This document shows positions 19,929 to 31,293 of a DNA stretch of 64,000 nucleotides, one piece after another. The notes below the pieces were generated by a model. The model did no database searches. It worked only from the letters and a program-made list of their open reading frames with translations, and was not told the origin of the DNA. The position numbers and the translations under genes are program-made. The number at the start of each line of letters is the position of its first letter. The stretch's first letter is position 1. Location of the stretch: contig NC_057920.1 of assembly GCF_018873765.1 (NCBI RefSeq), forward strand, positions 35,055,267 through 35,119,266, given 5' to 3'. The DNA comes from Telopea speciosissima. Lineage: Eukaryota > Streptophyta > Magnoliopsida > Proteales > Proteaceae.

Positions 19929-22865
19929 TCAATGTATTTTAGAACAATTTCCCCTTTTTGAACTGTCTCTAAGAAAGTGATGCCTAATATCAATATGTTT
20001 GGCTCTTGAATGGAGAATGGGATTTTTGCTTAAATTGATTGCACTTGTATTGTCGCAATTAATTGGAGATGAACTAAAATGTATCCCATAGTCCATGAGA
20101 GTTTGCCTCATCCAAAGGACTTGGGCACAACACCTACCGGCTGCAATGTACTCGGCTTGGTAGTGGAAAGAGCAACGAGTTTTGTTTCTTGCTAAACCAT
20201 GAAACCAAGCAAGATCCTAAGAAGTGACATGTGCCACTTGTACTCTTGCGATCAAGATGGCACCCTGCAAAGTCGACATCCGAAAAGCTTATTAAATCAA
20301 AATTTTGGTTCATTGGGTACCATAATCCTACATTTGTAGTACCTTTAAGATATTTAAAGATCCTTTTAACGGCACTAAAGTGGGATTGCATTGGGTTGGC
20401 TTGGAATCTAGCACAAGCACACACGCTAAACATGATGTCTGGCCTACTAGCGGTGAGATATAGAAGGCTGCCAATCATGCCTCTATAGCGTGTAGGGTCT
20501 ATGGGAGTACCTTCCTCATCTTTAGATAGCTTTAGAGAGGTGCTCATGGGGGTGCTAGATGACTTTTGTCCATCAAAATCAAATTTCTTGAGAAGTTCTT
20601 TAGTGTATTTAGTTTGACATATAAAGATTCCATTTTTGGTTTGCTTAATTTGAAGTCCTAAGAAAAAATTAAGTTCACCCATCAAACTCATTTCAAATTC
20701 ATCACTCATGCATTTGCTAAATTCAACACAAAGATTTTCATTGGTGAATCCAAATATAATATCATCAACATATATTTGCACAATAATAGAGTCTTTTCCT
20801 TTATGTTTCACAAACAAGGTTGTATCAACCTTACCCATTTGAAATCCACTTTGGATTAGGAATTCATTCAATCTCTCATACCAAGCTCTAGGAGCTTGTT
20901 TGAGTCCATAGAGAGCTTTGTTAAGTTTGAAGACGTGATCCGGATATTGTGTATCCTCAAATCCGGGAGGTTGTGCAACATATACTTCCTCCATGATAAA
21001 GCCATTTAAAAAAGCACTTTTGACATCCATTTGACATAGCTTAAAATTTTTATGACATGCAAAAGCAAGTAGCATTCTAATAGATTCCAGTCTTGCTACC
21101 GGTGCATAGGTTTCATCAAAATCTATCCCTTCTTGTTGATTATATCCTTTGGCAACTAATCTAGCCTTGTTTCTAATGATTGATCCATCTTCATCAAGTT
21201 TGTTTCTAAACACCCATTGGCTCCTATAATAGAATGATTCTTGGGTTTTGGGACAAGCTCCCAAACATTATTTCTTTCAAATTGATGGAGCTCTTCTTGC
21301 ATAGCTACTATCCAATCACTATCTTCCAATGCTTCTTTTATGTTTTTAGGTTCAATTTTGGATATGAAAGCAACATTGTTGCAAATGTCTTGAGTTTTAG
21401 ATCTAGTTTGGATTCCTTTGTCTAAGTCTCCAATGACATGATCCAAGGGATGGTCTTTCCAAGGTCTAACCTCTTTGGGTAGATCCTTTGGTTGGTCTTC
21501 GGGTTCTCTTAGAGAGAAATTTTCTATGTTCTCCCTAATCTCAACAAGTGTATCATCATCATCAACCAATGGCTTGTTTCTATCTTTAGGAAGAGATTCA
21601 TCAAATTTTATATTCATTGATTCTTCAATAATCAAGCTTTTCTTATTGAAGACTCTATAGGCTCGACTATTTGAAGAGTATCCAAGGAAAATGCCATCAT
21701 CGGCTTTAGCATCAAATTTTTCTAAGTTATCCTTAGTATTCAATATATAGCATATACACCCAAACACTTTAAAGTAATCAACTTTAGGTAGTTTATTATG
21801 ATAGAGTTCATAGGGTGTTTTGAGTAATATAGGTCTAATTAATACACGATTTAACACATAGCAAGCCGTATTGACCGCTTCGGCCCAAAAATATTTTGGA
21901 AGAGAGTATTCATTTATCATTGTTCTAGCGGTCTCTTGGAGTGATCTATTCTTTCTTTCAACCACCCCATTGGATTGAGGTGTTCTAGGAGCGGAGAAGT
22001 TATGGGTTATGCCTTGTTTACTGCAATAACTCCCAAATTGATTGAGATTGTCAAATTCTCTTCCATGATCACTTCTAATGGTTGTTATGAGATATCCCTT
22101 TTGGTTTTGTATTCTCTTACATAGAGATGCAAATTCATCAAAGGCTTCATCTTTATGTTTTAAAAATAGAGTCCATGTGAAGCGAGAGAAATCATCAACT
22201 ATTACAAAGGTGTATCTTGAACCGCCTAGGCTAGGTGTAGTAATAGGTCCAAACAAGTCCAAGTGTAGTAGTTCTAAGGGTCTAGTGGTAGACACTTCAT
22301 TTTTTGATTTATGAGATACCTTGGTTTGTTTTCCTCTTTGACAAGCATCACATACATGGTCTTTTCCAAATTTGAGTTTGGGTAAGTTTCTAACTAAATT
22401 CTTAGATGCAATGGTCTTAATCACTTTTACATTAACATGTCCTAGTTTTCTATGCCATAGGTAGGGATCAACATCATTTGTCACAAGACATGTATTACTA
22501 GAATTTGCTTCATCCAATAAGCAGATATAGATATTATTTTTCCTAATTCCCTTCAAGATAGTCTTATCATTTGAATTTTTTACTAAGCAATGAGAGGTTT
22601 TGAAAATGACACTATATCCTATATTACATAGTTGACTCACACTAAGCAAATTATACTTTAAATTGTCAACTAGGCATACATTGGATATGATTGTACCTCC
22701 AATGGTGATTTCACCGATGCCAATGATTTTTCCTTTGCTATTGTCCCCAAATGTCACCATTCCTCCATTGTACTTGTTTAGCTTGGTGAATAGATTGGGG
22801 TTGGCCGTCATATGCTTGGAGCATCCACTATCAATATACCATTCAATTGCTTCATTGCTCTTCAA
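19929..22865 (-). pseudogene. Copia-A pol: protease, integrase, reverse transcriptase, RNase H
   Basis: Order is protease-integrase-RT-RNase H, as in Copia. Protease active site WYIDSGCSKHM is at the start. Integrase has the HHCC domain (WHRKLGHVN...CDACQRGK), catalytic segments DLFGP, SDHGREF and PQSNGVVERKNR. RT shows [11 protein letters not shown] and an intact YVDD (about 20773). RNase H has SDVDFAGC and DNTSAI. A frameshift near 21230 joins the two long frames and another near 20140 separates the end. Several stops lie in the gag-pol linker between 22866 and 22925. Confidence 0.9.
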
Positions 22866-22976
22866 GCATACCTATAAAAGCAATCAATTATATGTTGGTC
22901 CCTATAATCTCATGGGTCCATTGAGGTTAGGATCGATCATACCCTTAGGTATCCAAGCTCTTCTAGAATTTTGACT

Positions 22977-24908
22977 TTATATTGTAGGTGTGATAGATGT
23001 AGGTTTTCGATGTCCATATGATCTTTGGGTTCTTCTTGGCCCTTGAAATTCATAGTGTCTATATGGAACATAGTAATTTTGTGATGTGTAAGACTTATTG
23101 TTGATGTAGGCCCTTTGGTGATCATAGGGCCTAGTGTATGTGTTTGGTCTATAGTGATTTTGAGGTCTTTGGGGTGCATATGGCATATATGAAGCATTTT
23201 GCCTATATGGTTGAAATGGCTTAGGCTTGGGATATTGTCTTTATGGCCGTTGGGGCACAAATTCTCTTTGAGGTTTGTTGGTCCTCTTTTGAGAAGTATA
23301 GTAGAATGCATGATGCTTCCTTTTTGTATCCGGTTCTTTATATATCACCTTACCATCAATATAAGCACCGATGCAAGTTTCATGCCCGGGTAAATGACAT
23401 TTTTCACATACAATGGGATGTGAGGTTTGGCCTTGGTTTGATTTTCTCCATCTTGGAGTTCTCATCTTTCCCTTTCCTTTGGCTTGATGTGGTCTTTTAC
23501 CATCATAGCCTAGACCTTCTTTATTTTGAGGTCTCTTTTGTGGATTTCTTAATAATGTATCTAAGGTCTTTTGACCCTTAGTAAAGGTGTGCAATGTGGA
23601 GGTTAGATTCTTATTTTCTTCTTCTAGGTTGTGTGCATGTGAAGTCAACTCATCAATTTTGTGTAGAAGATTGGCTACTTCTTTTTCTAAGGCCTTTTTA
23701 GAAGCTTCCTCTTGGAGACTTACATTATAAAGTTCTTCAAAGGCCTCTTGAAGTTCTTCATATTCTAAATCATCATTGCAAATTGACAATGAGCTATGAT
23801 AGGGAGAGTTTACCTCGTCATCATCATTGTTGTGAGCCATTAGTGCCAAGTTGACGGTCTCTTCATCGGATTCATTATTTTCTTCTTCACTATCACTTGA
23901 ATCCCATGATATCTCGGCGGTGCAAGCCTTTTTCTTTCTGCTTTCCTTTCCTTTTAGCTTGGGGCACTCGGTTTTGAAGTGTCCGGGCTTTCTACATTCA
24001 TAACACACAATGTCCTTGTTAGTATTGAAAGGTTTTTCCTTTGTGTATGTTTTACCTTTGTTTTCTTTTGATGGTTGTCCTTTGTAGAATCTTCCTCCTC
24101 TCTTTCTTAGGAATTTTTGGAACTTCCTTGTGATTAGAGAGATTTCTTTCTCTATATCCTCTTCATCGCTTTCTTCTTCTTCGGATTCGCAAGAGGTCTT
24201 GAGTGCGATGGACTTTCTCCTTGGTTCTTTTACTTCTATGACTTTATCATCTTCAAGGAGTTCAACTTCATGGGTTTGTAGAGTACCCATCAATTCATCC
24301 ATGTGTAGAACCTCTAGATCTTTTGCTTGTTTGATGGCGGTCACCATTGGTCTCCACTTGGAGGGTAGTGATCTCAAGATCTTCTTTACATTCTCCGCTT
24401 TGGTGTATTCCTTTCCTAAGCTTTTCAACTTGTTAACAATATTAGTAAACCTAGTAAACATGTTAGAAATACTTTCATCATCAAGCATTTTAAACAATTC
24501 ATATTCATGAACAAGTTTGTCAATCTTGAGTTGTTTAACTTGTGATGTTCCTTCATAGGTAACCACAAGAGTATCAAACATCTCCTTAGCTGTGTTACAC
24601 ATACTAGTTCTATTGAATTCTTTTTCACTAAGAGCACATTGTAGGAATGCAATAGCTTTGTAGTTTTGTTGTATGTGTGTTTTATCCGATGGTGTCCATT
24701 CGGATTTCTCCTTAGGTACAATTCTTCCTCCAACTTCTTTTGTGATTTGGAAGGGACCTTCCTCAATCACAGTCCATACATCAATATCATGAGCACACAC
24801 ATAATTTTTGAACCTACACTTCCAGTAGGCAAATCCTTCACCATCAAAGTATGGTGGCCTAGAAGTGTTGAGCCCCTCAATTTGGTGTGTAGATGATGAT
24901 GATGCCAT
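22977..24908 (-). pseudogene. Copia-A gag
   Basis: ATG at 24908 starts a 555-residue frame to TAA 23241-23243, and the same frame continues to 22977, so that TAA probably replaces a Gln codon. UBN2-type gag domain (FDGEGFAYWKCRFKNYV, LTRF-like FTRFTNIVNKLKSLG) is followed by a CCHC zinc knuckle CYECRKPGHFKTEC, an acidic region, a predicted coiled coil (about residues 370-450) and a second CEKCHLPGH knuckle. The extra-long gag with coiled coil is typical of SIRE elements. The tail after 23241 is rich in Tyr, Pro and Arg. Confidence 0.9.
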
Positions 24909-24960
24909 GGATCGTTTTTAGCACAATATAAAGACAATATGGTCTTAGTTTTGAGCTCCT

Positions 24961-24972
24961 TCTCTGATACCA
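24961..24972 (-). other. Primer binding site of Copia-A
   Basis: TGGTATCAGAGA on the minus strand starts two bases inside the 5' LTR; it matches the 3' end of initiator-Met tRNA. Confidence 0.9.
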
Positions 24973-25209
24973 ATTGTTGGGTAACCTAGAGGGGGGTGAA
25001 TAGGTTACCACTAGTGGATTTTGCCTCTTTTTCGATTGGTTGCACACTTATATTAAATATAAAAAGCAAAAGTAAATGAGGCACAAGATTTATAGTGGTT
25101 CGGCTAACTTAGCCTACATCCACTCCTCTCAACCTTGAGAGAATTCCACTAGTATTTCCCTTTCAATACAATAGGTGGGGAAATGACACATTTACAACTC
25201 TTTTTAACA

Positions 25210-25282
25210 GGATAAGAGGATCCTTACAATCTTAGTTCCAGGACAAGAGTATCCTTTCAATCTCTTAAGGATGAGAGGGTCC
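25210..25282. repeat. Three spaced 14-bp stem units in the Copia-A LTR
   Basis: GGATAAGAGGATCC (25210), GGACAAGAGTATCC (25241) and GGATGAGAGGGTCC (25269) share the pattern GGA(T/C)(A/G)AGAG(G/T)(A/G)TCC with 28-31 bp spacing. They occupy the same place relative to the shared block as the hairpin series of Copia-1. Confidence 0.7.
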
Positions 25283-25709
25283 TTGTACTAATCTAAGTAC
25301 AGTCTAGATTAATACAACAATGCTTTATCAAATCAAAAGCATAAACAAGTAAATACAATAGAAGTTTGGTATAAATAACTATCAAAGAGTAGTGACACTT
25401 TTACCCTTTGAGTGATGGTGCTCAATGATATGAATGAGAGTGATGCACCTTGAGTCTCCTAGATGACTCTCCTTGATGGCATGAGTTGGAGAGAGTGGAG
25501 AGTTAAGAGCTTGGTAATATCTCTTTGAAGAGCTTGAATTGAATAATTTAGCTCAATGACAAATTCTCACTTTTGTACTTTCTCAAATGTACTATGCACT
25601 TTTTCTATCAAAAAGATGTGTTTTGTTCCTTGTTTGGATGTGTTTTATAAAGCCAAAAGTTGGAGTTTGTTTGTTCTCCAACGGATATAAAACTGTCATA
25701 TTTTTAGAC

Positions 25710-25920
25710 TATCGGTCGACCTATAAAGTTGTCGGTCGACCATAAAAAAACTAGCCGTTAAGCCCAAGTTTGGGGCTGTAGGTCGATTGTCGGTCGACCT
25801 ATGGATCGACCTACAAGTGTCGGTCGACCGATGAGATCTGTCGGTTGCAACCGGCAGGCTCGGAAACAGTCTGTATTTTTTATATTCCAGGTGACAGTAA
25901 GATCGTAGGTCGACCGACAG
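25710..25920. repeat. GGTCGACC-core palindrome cluster in the 5' LTR of Copia-A
   Basis: Copies include tatcggtcgacc, gtcggtcgacc (twice), tgtcggtcgaccgat and taggtcgaccgaca. The set differs markedly from the 3' LTR cluster although the rest of the LTRs is nearly the same. Confidence 0.85.
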
Positions 25921-26375
25921 ACAGTTATCCTATTTTTTTGATTGTCTGTCAAGGGGATTTTTGGTCCAGCTTGCTTGGGGACTTCATAGGTTTTTGTCTA
26001 ACACTTTAATGGCCATGTTTCTTGAGTCTAGGGCATGGGAATGAGTTCCTCCTAGGGTCTCTTACATGTGAATGCAATGTGTGTGCAATGTGATATGCAC
26101 ATGTAGTGAAATGTGTTCTATTGCACTTGAATTTTCTTGGAGAGTCTTTGTCTTGTTAATTCTTGGCTTCCTTTAGAAGATGTTCCTCAATCTTCAAATT
26201 TCTTCTTTTCCTTAACTCTTTTGTTGTGAGCTCCGTTGATCAAGTCTTTCCTGGATGCTTGATGCTTCCAACGTCTGACTATGAAGCTTGCTTAAAGATT
26301 GGAATATTAGTATTAATCTTAATGTTTGTTATCATCAAAATTAGTTTATGGAGGAATGTGTTTTCCAACACCAAC

Positions 26376-26706
26376 GTTCCTCCAAAAAATGGAAGTGGTG
26401 CAGTTACCTAGACAATGATTCGATTTCTTCACCAGCCCCATTAATGCTAAAGTATATGGAACGCCAGTCAAATAAGGATACAACAAATGTTAGCATAGGG
26501 AATCCACAAAAATCTCTAAAACAAGGATTTGCATCATGATGAATATGTACGTCAGGCAAAAAGACAAATGTCAACAGAAGTCAAGAGAAAAGAAAGATTT
26601 AATAACTCAATAAGAGGAAAAAGTAACACAGATTCAATAAATTCTGAGCATGAAAAACAAAATATATACATTCGAGGAACGACAACAGTTGCCTGAGATA
26701 CAACAA
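26376..26706. other. Tat-A sequence right of the Copia-A insertion
   Basis: A-rich sequence with no recognised gene. It is continuous with 15341-16446 once Copia-A is disregarded. Confidence 0.5.
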
Positions 26707-27240
26707 TCACAGTTTCAGACATTTGAGCTCGGGAGGAGGAGGATTAGGGGGCAAAGGCCCTGGAACATTCTGTGGAGGGGGAAAAAAGGGTATGGACAAT
26801 GCCGAGGGGTCAAGTACAACCTCCTGCACGGGAACATGAGGGTCAAAACCCAATCTTATCTTCCTCCAATTAAAATGGGGGGCAACCTCCCTCACTCGGT
26901 TGTATAGGCACTGAGCACCTTCCAAAGCCTTATCCTCACAGAAACGCTTGAATGTAGGCGATTAGACCACGTGGTTGATAGTGAGGTTCACTGCAGCATA
27001 TCTCTCATCCCAAAGATAATCCCTGACGTTATCTACAACATCCCGAGCAAACTCCATCCTAGCCAGCAAATCTTTCTCCTAGCGTTCAAGGAACTTGTAA
27101 TCTTCCAATTCTGCTTCCAATTGAGAATTTCACCTCCATAGTATGGCATTAGCCCTGTCATATGTCATTATCCGAGATTGCAATTCCTTCTCATGCTTTG
27201 AAGCTTCTTGAGCTATAATAGTCCCCAAGGGAGGATGTTC
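26707..27240 (-). pseudogene. Second antisense coiled-coil segment in Tat-A
   Basis: The minus strand reads through a helical, charged stretch (QEASKHEKELQSRI, QLEAELEDYKFLER, EFARDVVDNVRDYLWDERY) with three in-frame stops, then VREVAPHFNWRKIRLGF and a Pro-rich end. This resembles the coiled coil plus C-terminal module of the main antisense ORF (27422-29786). It may be its downstream continuation or a duplicated module. No start codon can be assigned. Confidence 0.5.
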
Positions 27241-27352
27241 CTAGGCAAAAAGTGGTAGGGAGTCATAATTGGATGTGCAACAAGGCAAAATTCCAAAATA
27301 GTAAAGAAGGCCCATGGCCATTTTTCATTGGCTAGCATGCGCGGGAATACAC

Positions 27353-27385
<33 letters not shown>

Positions 27386-27421
27386 CAAACAACACAAAAG
27401 TATCTGGCAGAACAAGAGAAA

Positions 27422-29786
27422 TTAAACAGTAGAGGCATCTACAACGCCTTCGGAAGTCACGAGGGCAACTGTCGTGGTCAACGGATCTAGGGGAAGATCC
27501 AACTCTCCCTGTCCAACACTCTGCGTAACATCTTGCTCGGGGGCAGACTCAGAAGGAACATAAATTACAGCCTGCTCCGCTTCACCAACAATTTTGTCAG
27601 GATTGATCCCAAAACTTTGCCCATCAGCCTAGTTAGAAGGCACTTGAAGCACTTGAGGAATCACAAAAGAAGAGGAATGAGGGATGTCCAACTTTCCCAC
27701 CAAAGAAGCAGGCTTGTAGGCGCCTGATTCTAATCGCTCAAGCATATACTCCACCTTGGTTATTCCTTCGAAGTTGAAATCTGGTTGTCTCTTCTTCAAT
27801 CGAACCCAGATGGAGAGAACCGTCTTCAACATAGTCAGAGAAGCCGTTGACATATGATGGGTTGTGCAAACCTCAGATTTAAGGTATTCATTAAGGGCCC
27901 CGCTCCCCACATCCCTAACCTAAACTTTCAAGCTATCGATCTCAGCCTGTGCCTCACCAAGCAACTGGTTTTTCTCTCTCAACTTCTTTTTGATTTTCTT
28001 ATAAGAAGTCTTGGAAGATTGGGCTTTCTCCTTAGCCTTCTTCAGACGCTCCTGAGCTTCCGACAACGTATTCCCAACAGACTCTTTTTCAGCCTTCAGA
28101 TTGGCCAATTCGTTATTCAGACGAGGAAACTCTTCCTCATAGTACTTAATAGCCTTTTTCATCTCCCTCATTTCCTCCTCGAATTTTTGATACACTTCAA
28201 CAACCTTCCTCCTTCGCTCCACCAATTCCGAAGCAAAGGCCAAAACCTAAAATAGAACGAAAACCATGTCAGTAAGCAGGGAGAAATAAGCGAAAATACA
28301 AACTGAAGAAAGAATGTCACCTCATAGCCCCGAGCCAGAGTGGACTTCTCCAATATGTCATCAGACATCTCAGAAAGCCAAGTCTGGTCTGCTGGCGCAA
28401 CACAATTTAAGGCCATGTTTTTGGCCGCCGCAACATTTCCAATTACCCTCTGATCGTTAGTAATAGACCATTGGGGAACAAACACATCAAGATTGGCCTC
28501 GCCTTTACTCTTATCCTTTTTGGTACCGGCAGGGGGAAGAAAGTCTTTTGAGACCATGAAGGACCCCCCTTCCTGAGAAACCAAGCTCAAATCAGGACTC
28601 TTCTCTTTATCCGAGGAAGCTTCCACGACTTCAATACTTTGGAACGATACTGGAGGAGGCTTGAATGACCCCTTCTTCGGGGAATCCTTGCCCAGCTCGG
28701 TAGTGGGTGCCTTTCTCTTCTTACCCTTATTCAGAGGTGCCAAAACTTTATCCCTCGCAACCTGAAGATCTTCCTTCTCTATAAACGAAGTGAGAGAGTC
28801 CAAGTTGAATTCCACTGCAACCAACAAAAGAAAAAATTATAACCTAAACACCTTAGGGAGGAGCTCCCGAGATGCTCACCCCGCTCCAACTCGCCCATAT
28901 CTTGGACATCGATGGCTTCTCCCTGGATGCAACCCTTATCTATTGTTAGCTTCTCCAGAGTCGCCTGATCCACGGAGTCCAATCGTGGAATTTTATTCCC
29001 GCTGGTAGTATCCGGATAACCCCACACGGTGGGACAATCAGGCCCAACATGGATTGCCCCGAAGAATCTCTGCTTCCAACTGTGGTTAGATGATGGTAGA
29101 GCATCTACTATGGAAATACCACTACGTTGACAAAAATAATACCACCCAGGGTGACCACTATTCTGATTCAAAGTGAAACACCTGATGAACAACGTAGGAG
29201 AAGCACGCCTCCTCAACCGAAAACACTTTATCAAAAAGGCTCCCATACATCTCCAACCATTGGGAACCAATTGACTGGGGGCAGTTTTATAATGCCGAAG
29301 GAGTCGACCCACAAAAGGGGAGAGGGGATATTGAAGACCGCCTTCAAAAGCATTAAAGATAAACCCCACCTCCTCAGGTCGGGGCTGATTCAATCTATCT
29401 TCGGGAGAAGGAACTCTCAGAACAATCTCCTTTGGAATCGCATAGACATTTCGGATCTCCAAAAGATTGTATTCAGATAGAACAGAGGAGATCTCGTCAA
29501 CCCCTTTTCCAATGGTAGGATCCAATTGTGGTTATCAAACTCGATAACCTTTCCTCCCAAGTTGTTTCATAGAATCAAGACTAGAAGTACTGGCCAGCAC
29601 ACCAGTAGAACTTCTAAGAACAAACGTTGAAACCCTAAGGCTTGAACCTCCAACTGGAGGCGATTGAAGGGAAATTTCTTTACCATTTTCCTAGGTAATC
29701 CCATGATATAATCGCTCACCCTCATCCAACAGGGATTCTATCTCTATGTCCTCCCTAGATGAAGGATTTCTCTTGATTTTCCCCAT
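27422..29786 (-). pseudogene. Tat-A antisense ORF (Transposase_28-like), apparently spliced
   Basis: ATG at 29786 (MGKIKRNPSSRED) leads to a region with early stop and frame changes, then an open exon 29525-28876 with a domain I recognise as the putative gypsy-type transposon (Transposase_28) domain: YAIPKEIVLRVPSPED, EVGFIFNAFEGGLQYPLSPF, RLLRHYKTAPSQLVPNGWR. Two likely introns with GT..AG ends lie at about 28815-28876 and 28254-28322 and keep the frame. After them come a basic linker, a coiled coil (27920-28250), a TAG at about 27926 and a C-terminal module ending at TAA 27422-27424. It runs against gag-pol. Known as an antisense ORF of Tat/Retand elements; function unknown. Confidence 0.8.
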
Positions 29787-29796
29787 TTCTCCAAAG

Positions 29797-30420
29797 TAAA
29801 TATAAAAAGAAGGAAATAGAACTACAAATAGAAAAGAAGAGGCAGAAGCACTTACTTGGAACGAAGAAGATTACGGTTGGAGAAGATAGGAAGGAATAGA
29901 ACGACACTATGGCAAAACTTGAAGAAATATCCTTCACAAAAGAACTCGAAGATGAAGAAATGGAAAAACTCAAGAAGAATGAAATATTTTATACCCTTGG
30001 AAACACTCCTATAACTCTTGTTAGATCCAACTGCTCAAATATTTTTTTTCAACGGACCAGATAATGGGGAAGAGGAAAGGACTTATACCTGGGAATAAGA
30101 GCATTATCATTAGAGAACACTGGGAAAAGTAAGGAAGTTCAAAAGTTGAATTATAACCTTCCATCAATCTCCCTTCAAAAGGCATGAAAAAGCGACAGAT
30201 ATTTCGCTCCCACGTGCTAATAGCGGCCAATGGCGGCGCATTTATAAATAATCTATAAAGGGTAGATATGTCCAAATGAAGAAGAATCATCGTCAAAACG
30301 TAGCCTGGTGCTAGCCAGCCCCAGATGGCAAACTTGAGCTTTGGACAGATCATCCAGGCACTTCTCCAAATTTCGTTAAATTACTCCCTACACCTCAACC
30401 AAGATGCCTCAACCGAGGTG
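29797..30420. other. Tat-A region between antisense ORF and polypurine tract
   Basis: Read on the minus strand it holds the candidate promoter and leader of the antisense ORF. Read on the plus strand it is 3' untranslated sequence. The ORF at 30021-30353 shows no known domain. Confidence 0.5.
29858..29996 (-). promoter_or_regulatory. Candidate promoter and leader of the Tat-A antisense ORF
   Basis: On the minus strand GGGTATAAAATA (29996-29984) is followed by a CT-rich leader and a GTAAGTG donor-like site near 29858, about 70 bp before the ATG at 29786. Tat-C shows the same order before its antisense ORF. Inferred. Confidence 0.5.
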
Positions 30421-30424
30421 AAGA

Positions 30425-30439
30425 GAGTAGGGGGCAAAT
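30425..30439 (+). other. Polypurine tract of Tat-A
   Basis: agagtagggggcaaa lies directly before the 3' LTR. Confidence 0.8.
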
Positions 30440-30880
30440 GATACACCATAATTTCTACCTCAAATCATGACCGTACACGTGGATGCTCAAAGAAATGAAA
30501 CTTGGACGACGGTTATAAAACTAATCCCCACCATGACGGTTAGATGACCACCCATGGAAAGTCCTACGTGGACCGAGAATCCCGAAATTGAGGAGAGGAC
30601 CACATCAAGAATGAGAGTACCAAAAAACCGTGCTACTAAGGAAGATCACTACCAACGGAGAATGGGTTACTTTAGATCTAACCCATCTATATAAATTGAA
30701 GGCTAAACCCTCAAGGGGAATGAATTGGATTGTATTCAATGATCAATAAAGAGAATATATTACTCCAGTGTCTTCTCTCTGTCTTCTCTCTGTCATTCTC
30801 AATTTCTCTCAATCTTCTTTGTTAGCTTAAGAGTTGTGTTTACGGTAAGGATTTTCTCCGGCAGAAATTCTTGCACAACA
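30440..30880 (+). repeat. 3' LTR of Tat-A
   Basis: Same ends as the 5' LTR (TGATACACC...TTGCACAACA). Followed by GGGC, the altered copy of the GGTGC target duplication, and the BAHD middle fragment. Confidence 0.9.
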
Positions 30881-30884
30881 GGGC

Positions 30885-31293
30885 TAAACCAGCAACTCAT
30901 TTTTTGGTGGTTGGGTAGATGGCGGCGTGCCCGTGTCATAGACCACCAGACAAGTGCAGACAAGGCCTGGAAGGAGGATATGGTGCTAATAGTGTTGCAC
31001 TTGGCATTGGCCTTAGCTTTGAGTCTCGCAATGGATTGTGGTGAGAAATGGAAGAACCTGTCTTTAAGCGTCATGGGTCATGGGTGGCAGGCATCTATCA
31101 ATGAACTCATCATGGTGAGAGTAAGGTAAATTGATAACAGGGCCGTGGCCATCAAGGACCCAGCGTGTGAGTATTGGTGGGCGTGAGATTTGATCATGCT
31201 TTCCCTTTCCCTTAACCATCCTGCATATCTCGGCCCATAAATTGAAGAAATTCCAAAAGGAACTGCCATCACCTATGGCATGGTTGAAGGAGC
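30885..31293 (-). pseudogene. BAHD middle fragment with HXXXD motif
   Basis: It begins right after the Gypsy-B insertion with ACSFNHAIGDG, the catalytic HXXXD region. It continues with SFWNFFNLWAEI and, in another frame after a single-base shift near 31070, with FFHFSPQSIARLK and the SFQALSALVWWSMTRAR segment. It ends at the Tat-A 3' LTR. Order and residues fit the middle third of BAHD enzymes. Confidence 0.9.

Larger units (their letters stand above)
16452..26370 (-). mobile_element. Copia-A: full-length SIRE-type Copia with a third ORF
   Basis: LTRs at 16452-17863 and 24975-26370 begin TGTTGG and end CCAACA (plus strand). A perfect 5-bp duplication CCAAC lies at 16447-16451 and 26371-26375. 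Reading minus: 5' LTR, Met primer site, gag, pol, ORF3, polypurine tract, 3' LTR. It is inserted in Tat-A. LTRs are nearly identical outside the palindrome cluster, making it the youngest complete element here. gag-pol share one frame. Confidence 0.95.
24975..26370 (-). repeat. 5' LTR of Copia-A
   Basis: 1396 bp. On the minus strand it carries the palindrome cluster (25710-25920), a TATA box (TTTATAAAA at about 25640-25650) about 60 bp downstream, three small GGA...TCC stem units at 25210-25282, and the block shared with Copia-1 near 25090-25140. Confidence 0.95.
8690..30880 (+). mobile_element. Tat-A: Tat-group Gypsy retrotransposon inserted in the BAHD gene
   Basis: Two 441-bp LTRs (8690-9130, 30440-30880) bound an element with gag, protease, reverse transcriptase, RNase H, archaeal-type RNase H, integrase, a tandem repeat array and an antisense gene. 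The dual RNase H and antisense ORF place it in the Tat group. The flanking site is GGTGC on the left and GGGC on the right; restoring one missing T on the right gives a matching 5-bp duplication and an in-frame BAHD join. LTRs differ by about 16 substitutions plus indels. Copia-A is nested inside at 16452-26370. Confidence 0.9.

Noticed and set aside
24130..24510. Ser-rich plus-strand ORF of 126 residues
   Set aside because: Exact antisense shadow of Copia-A gag.
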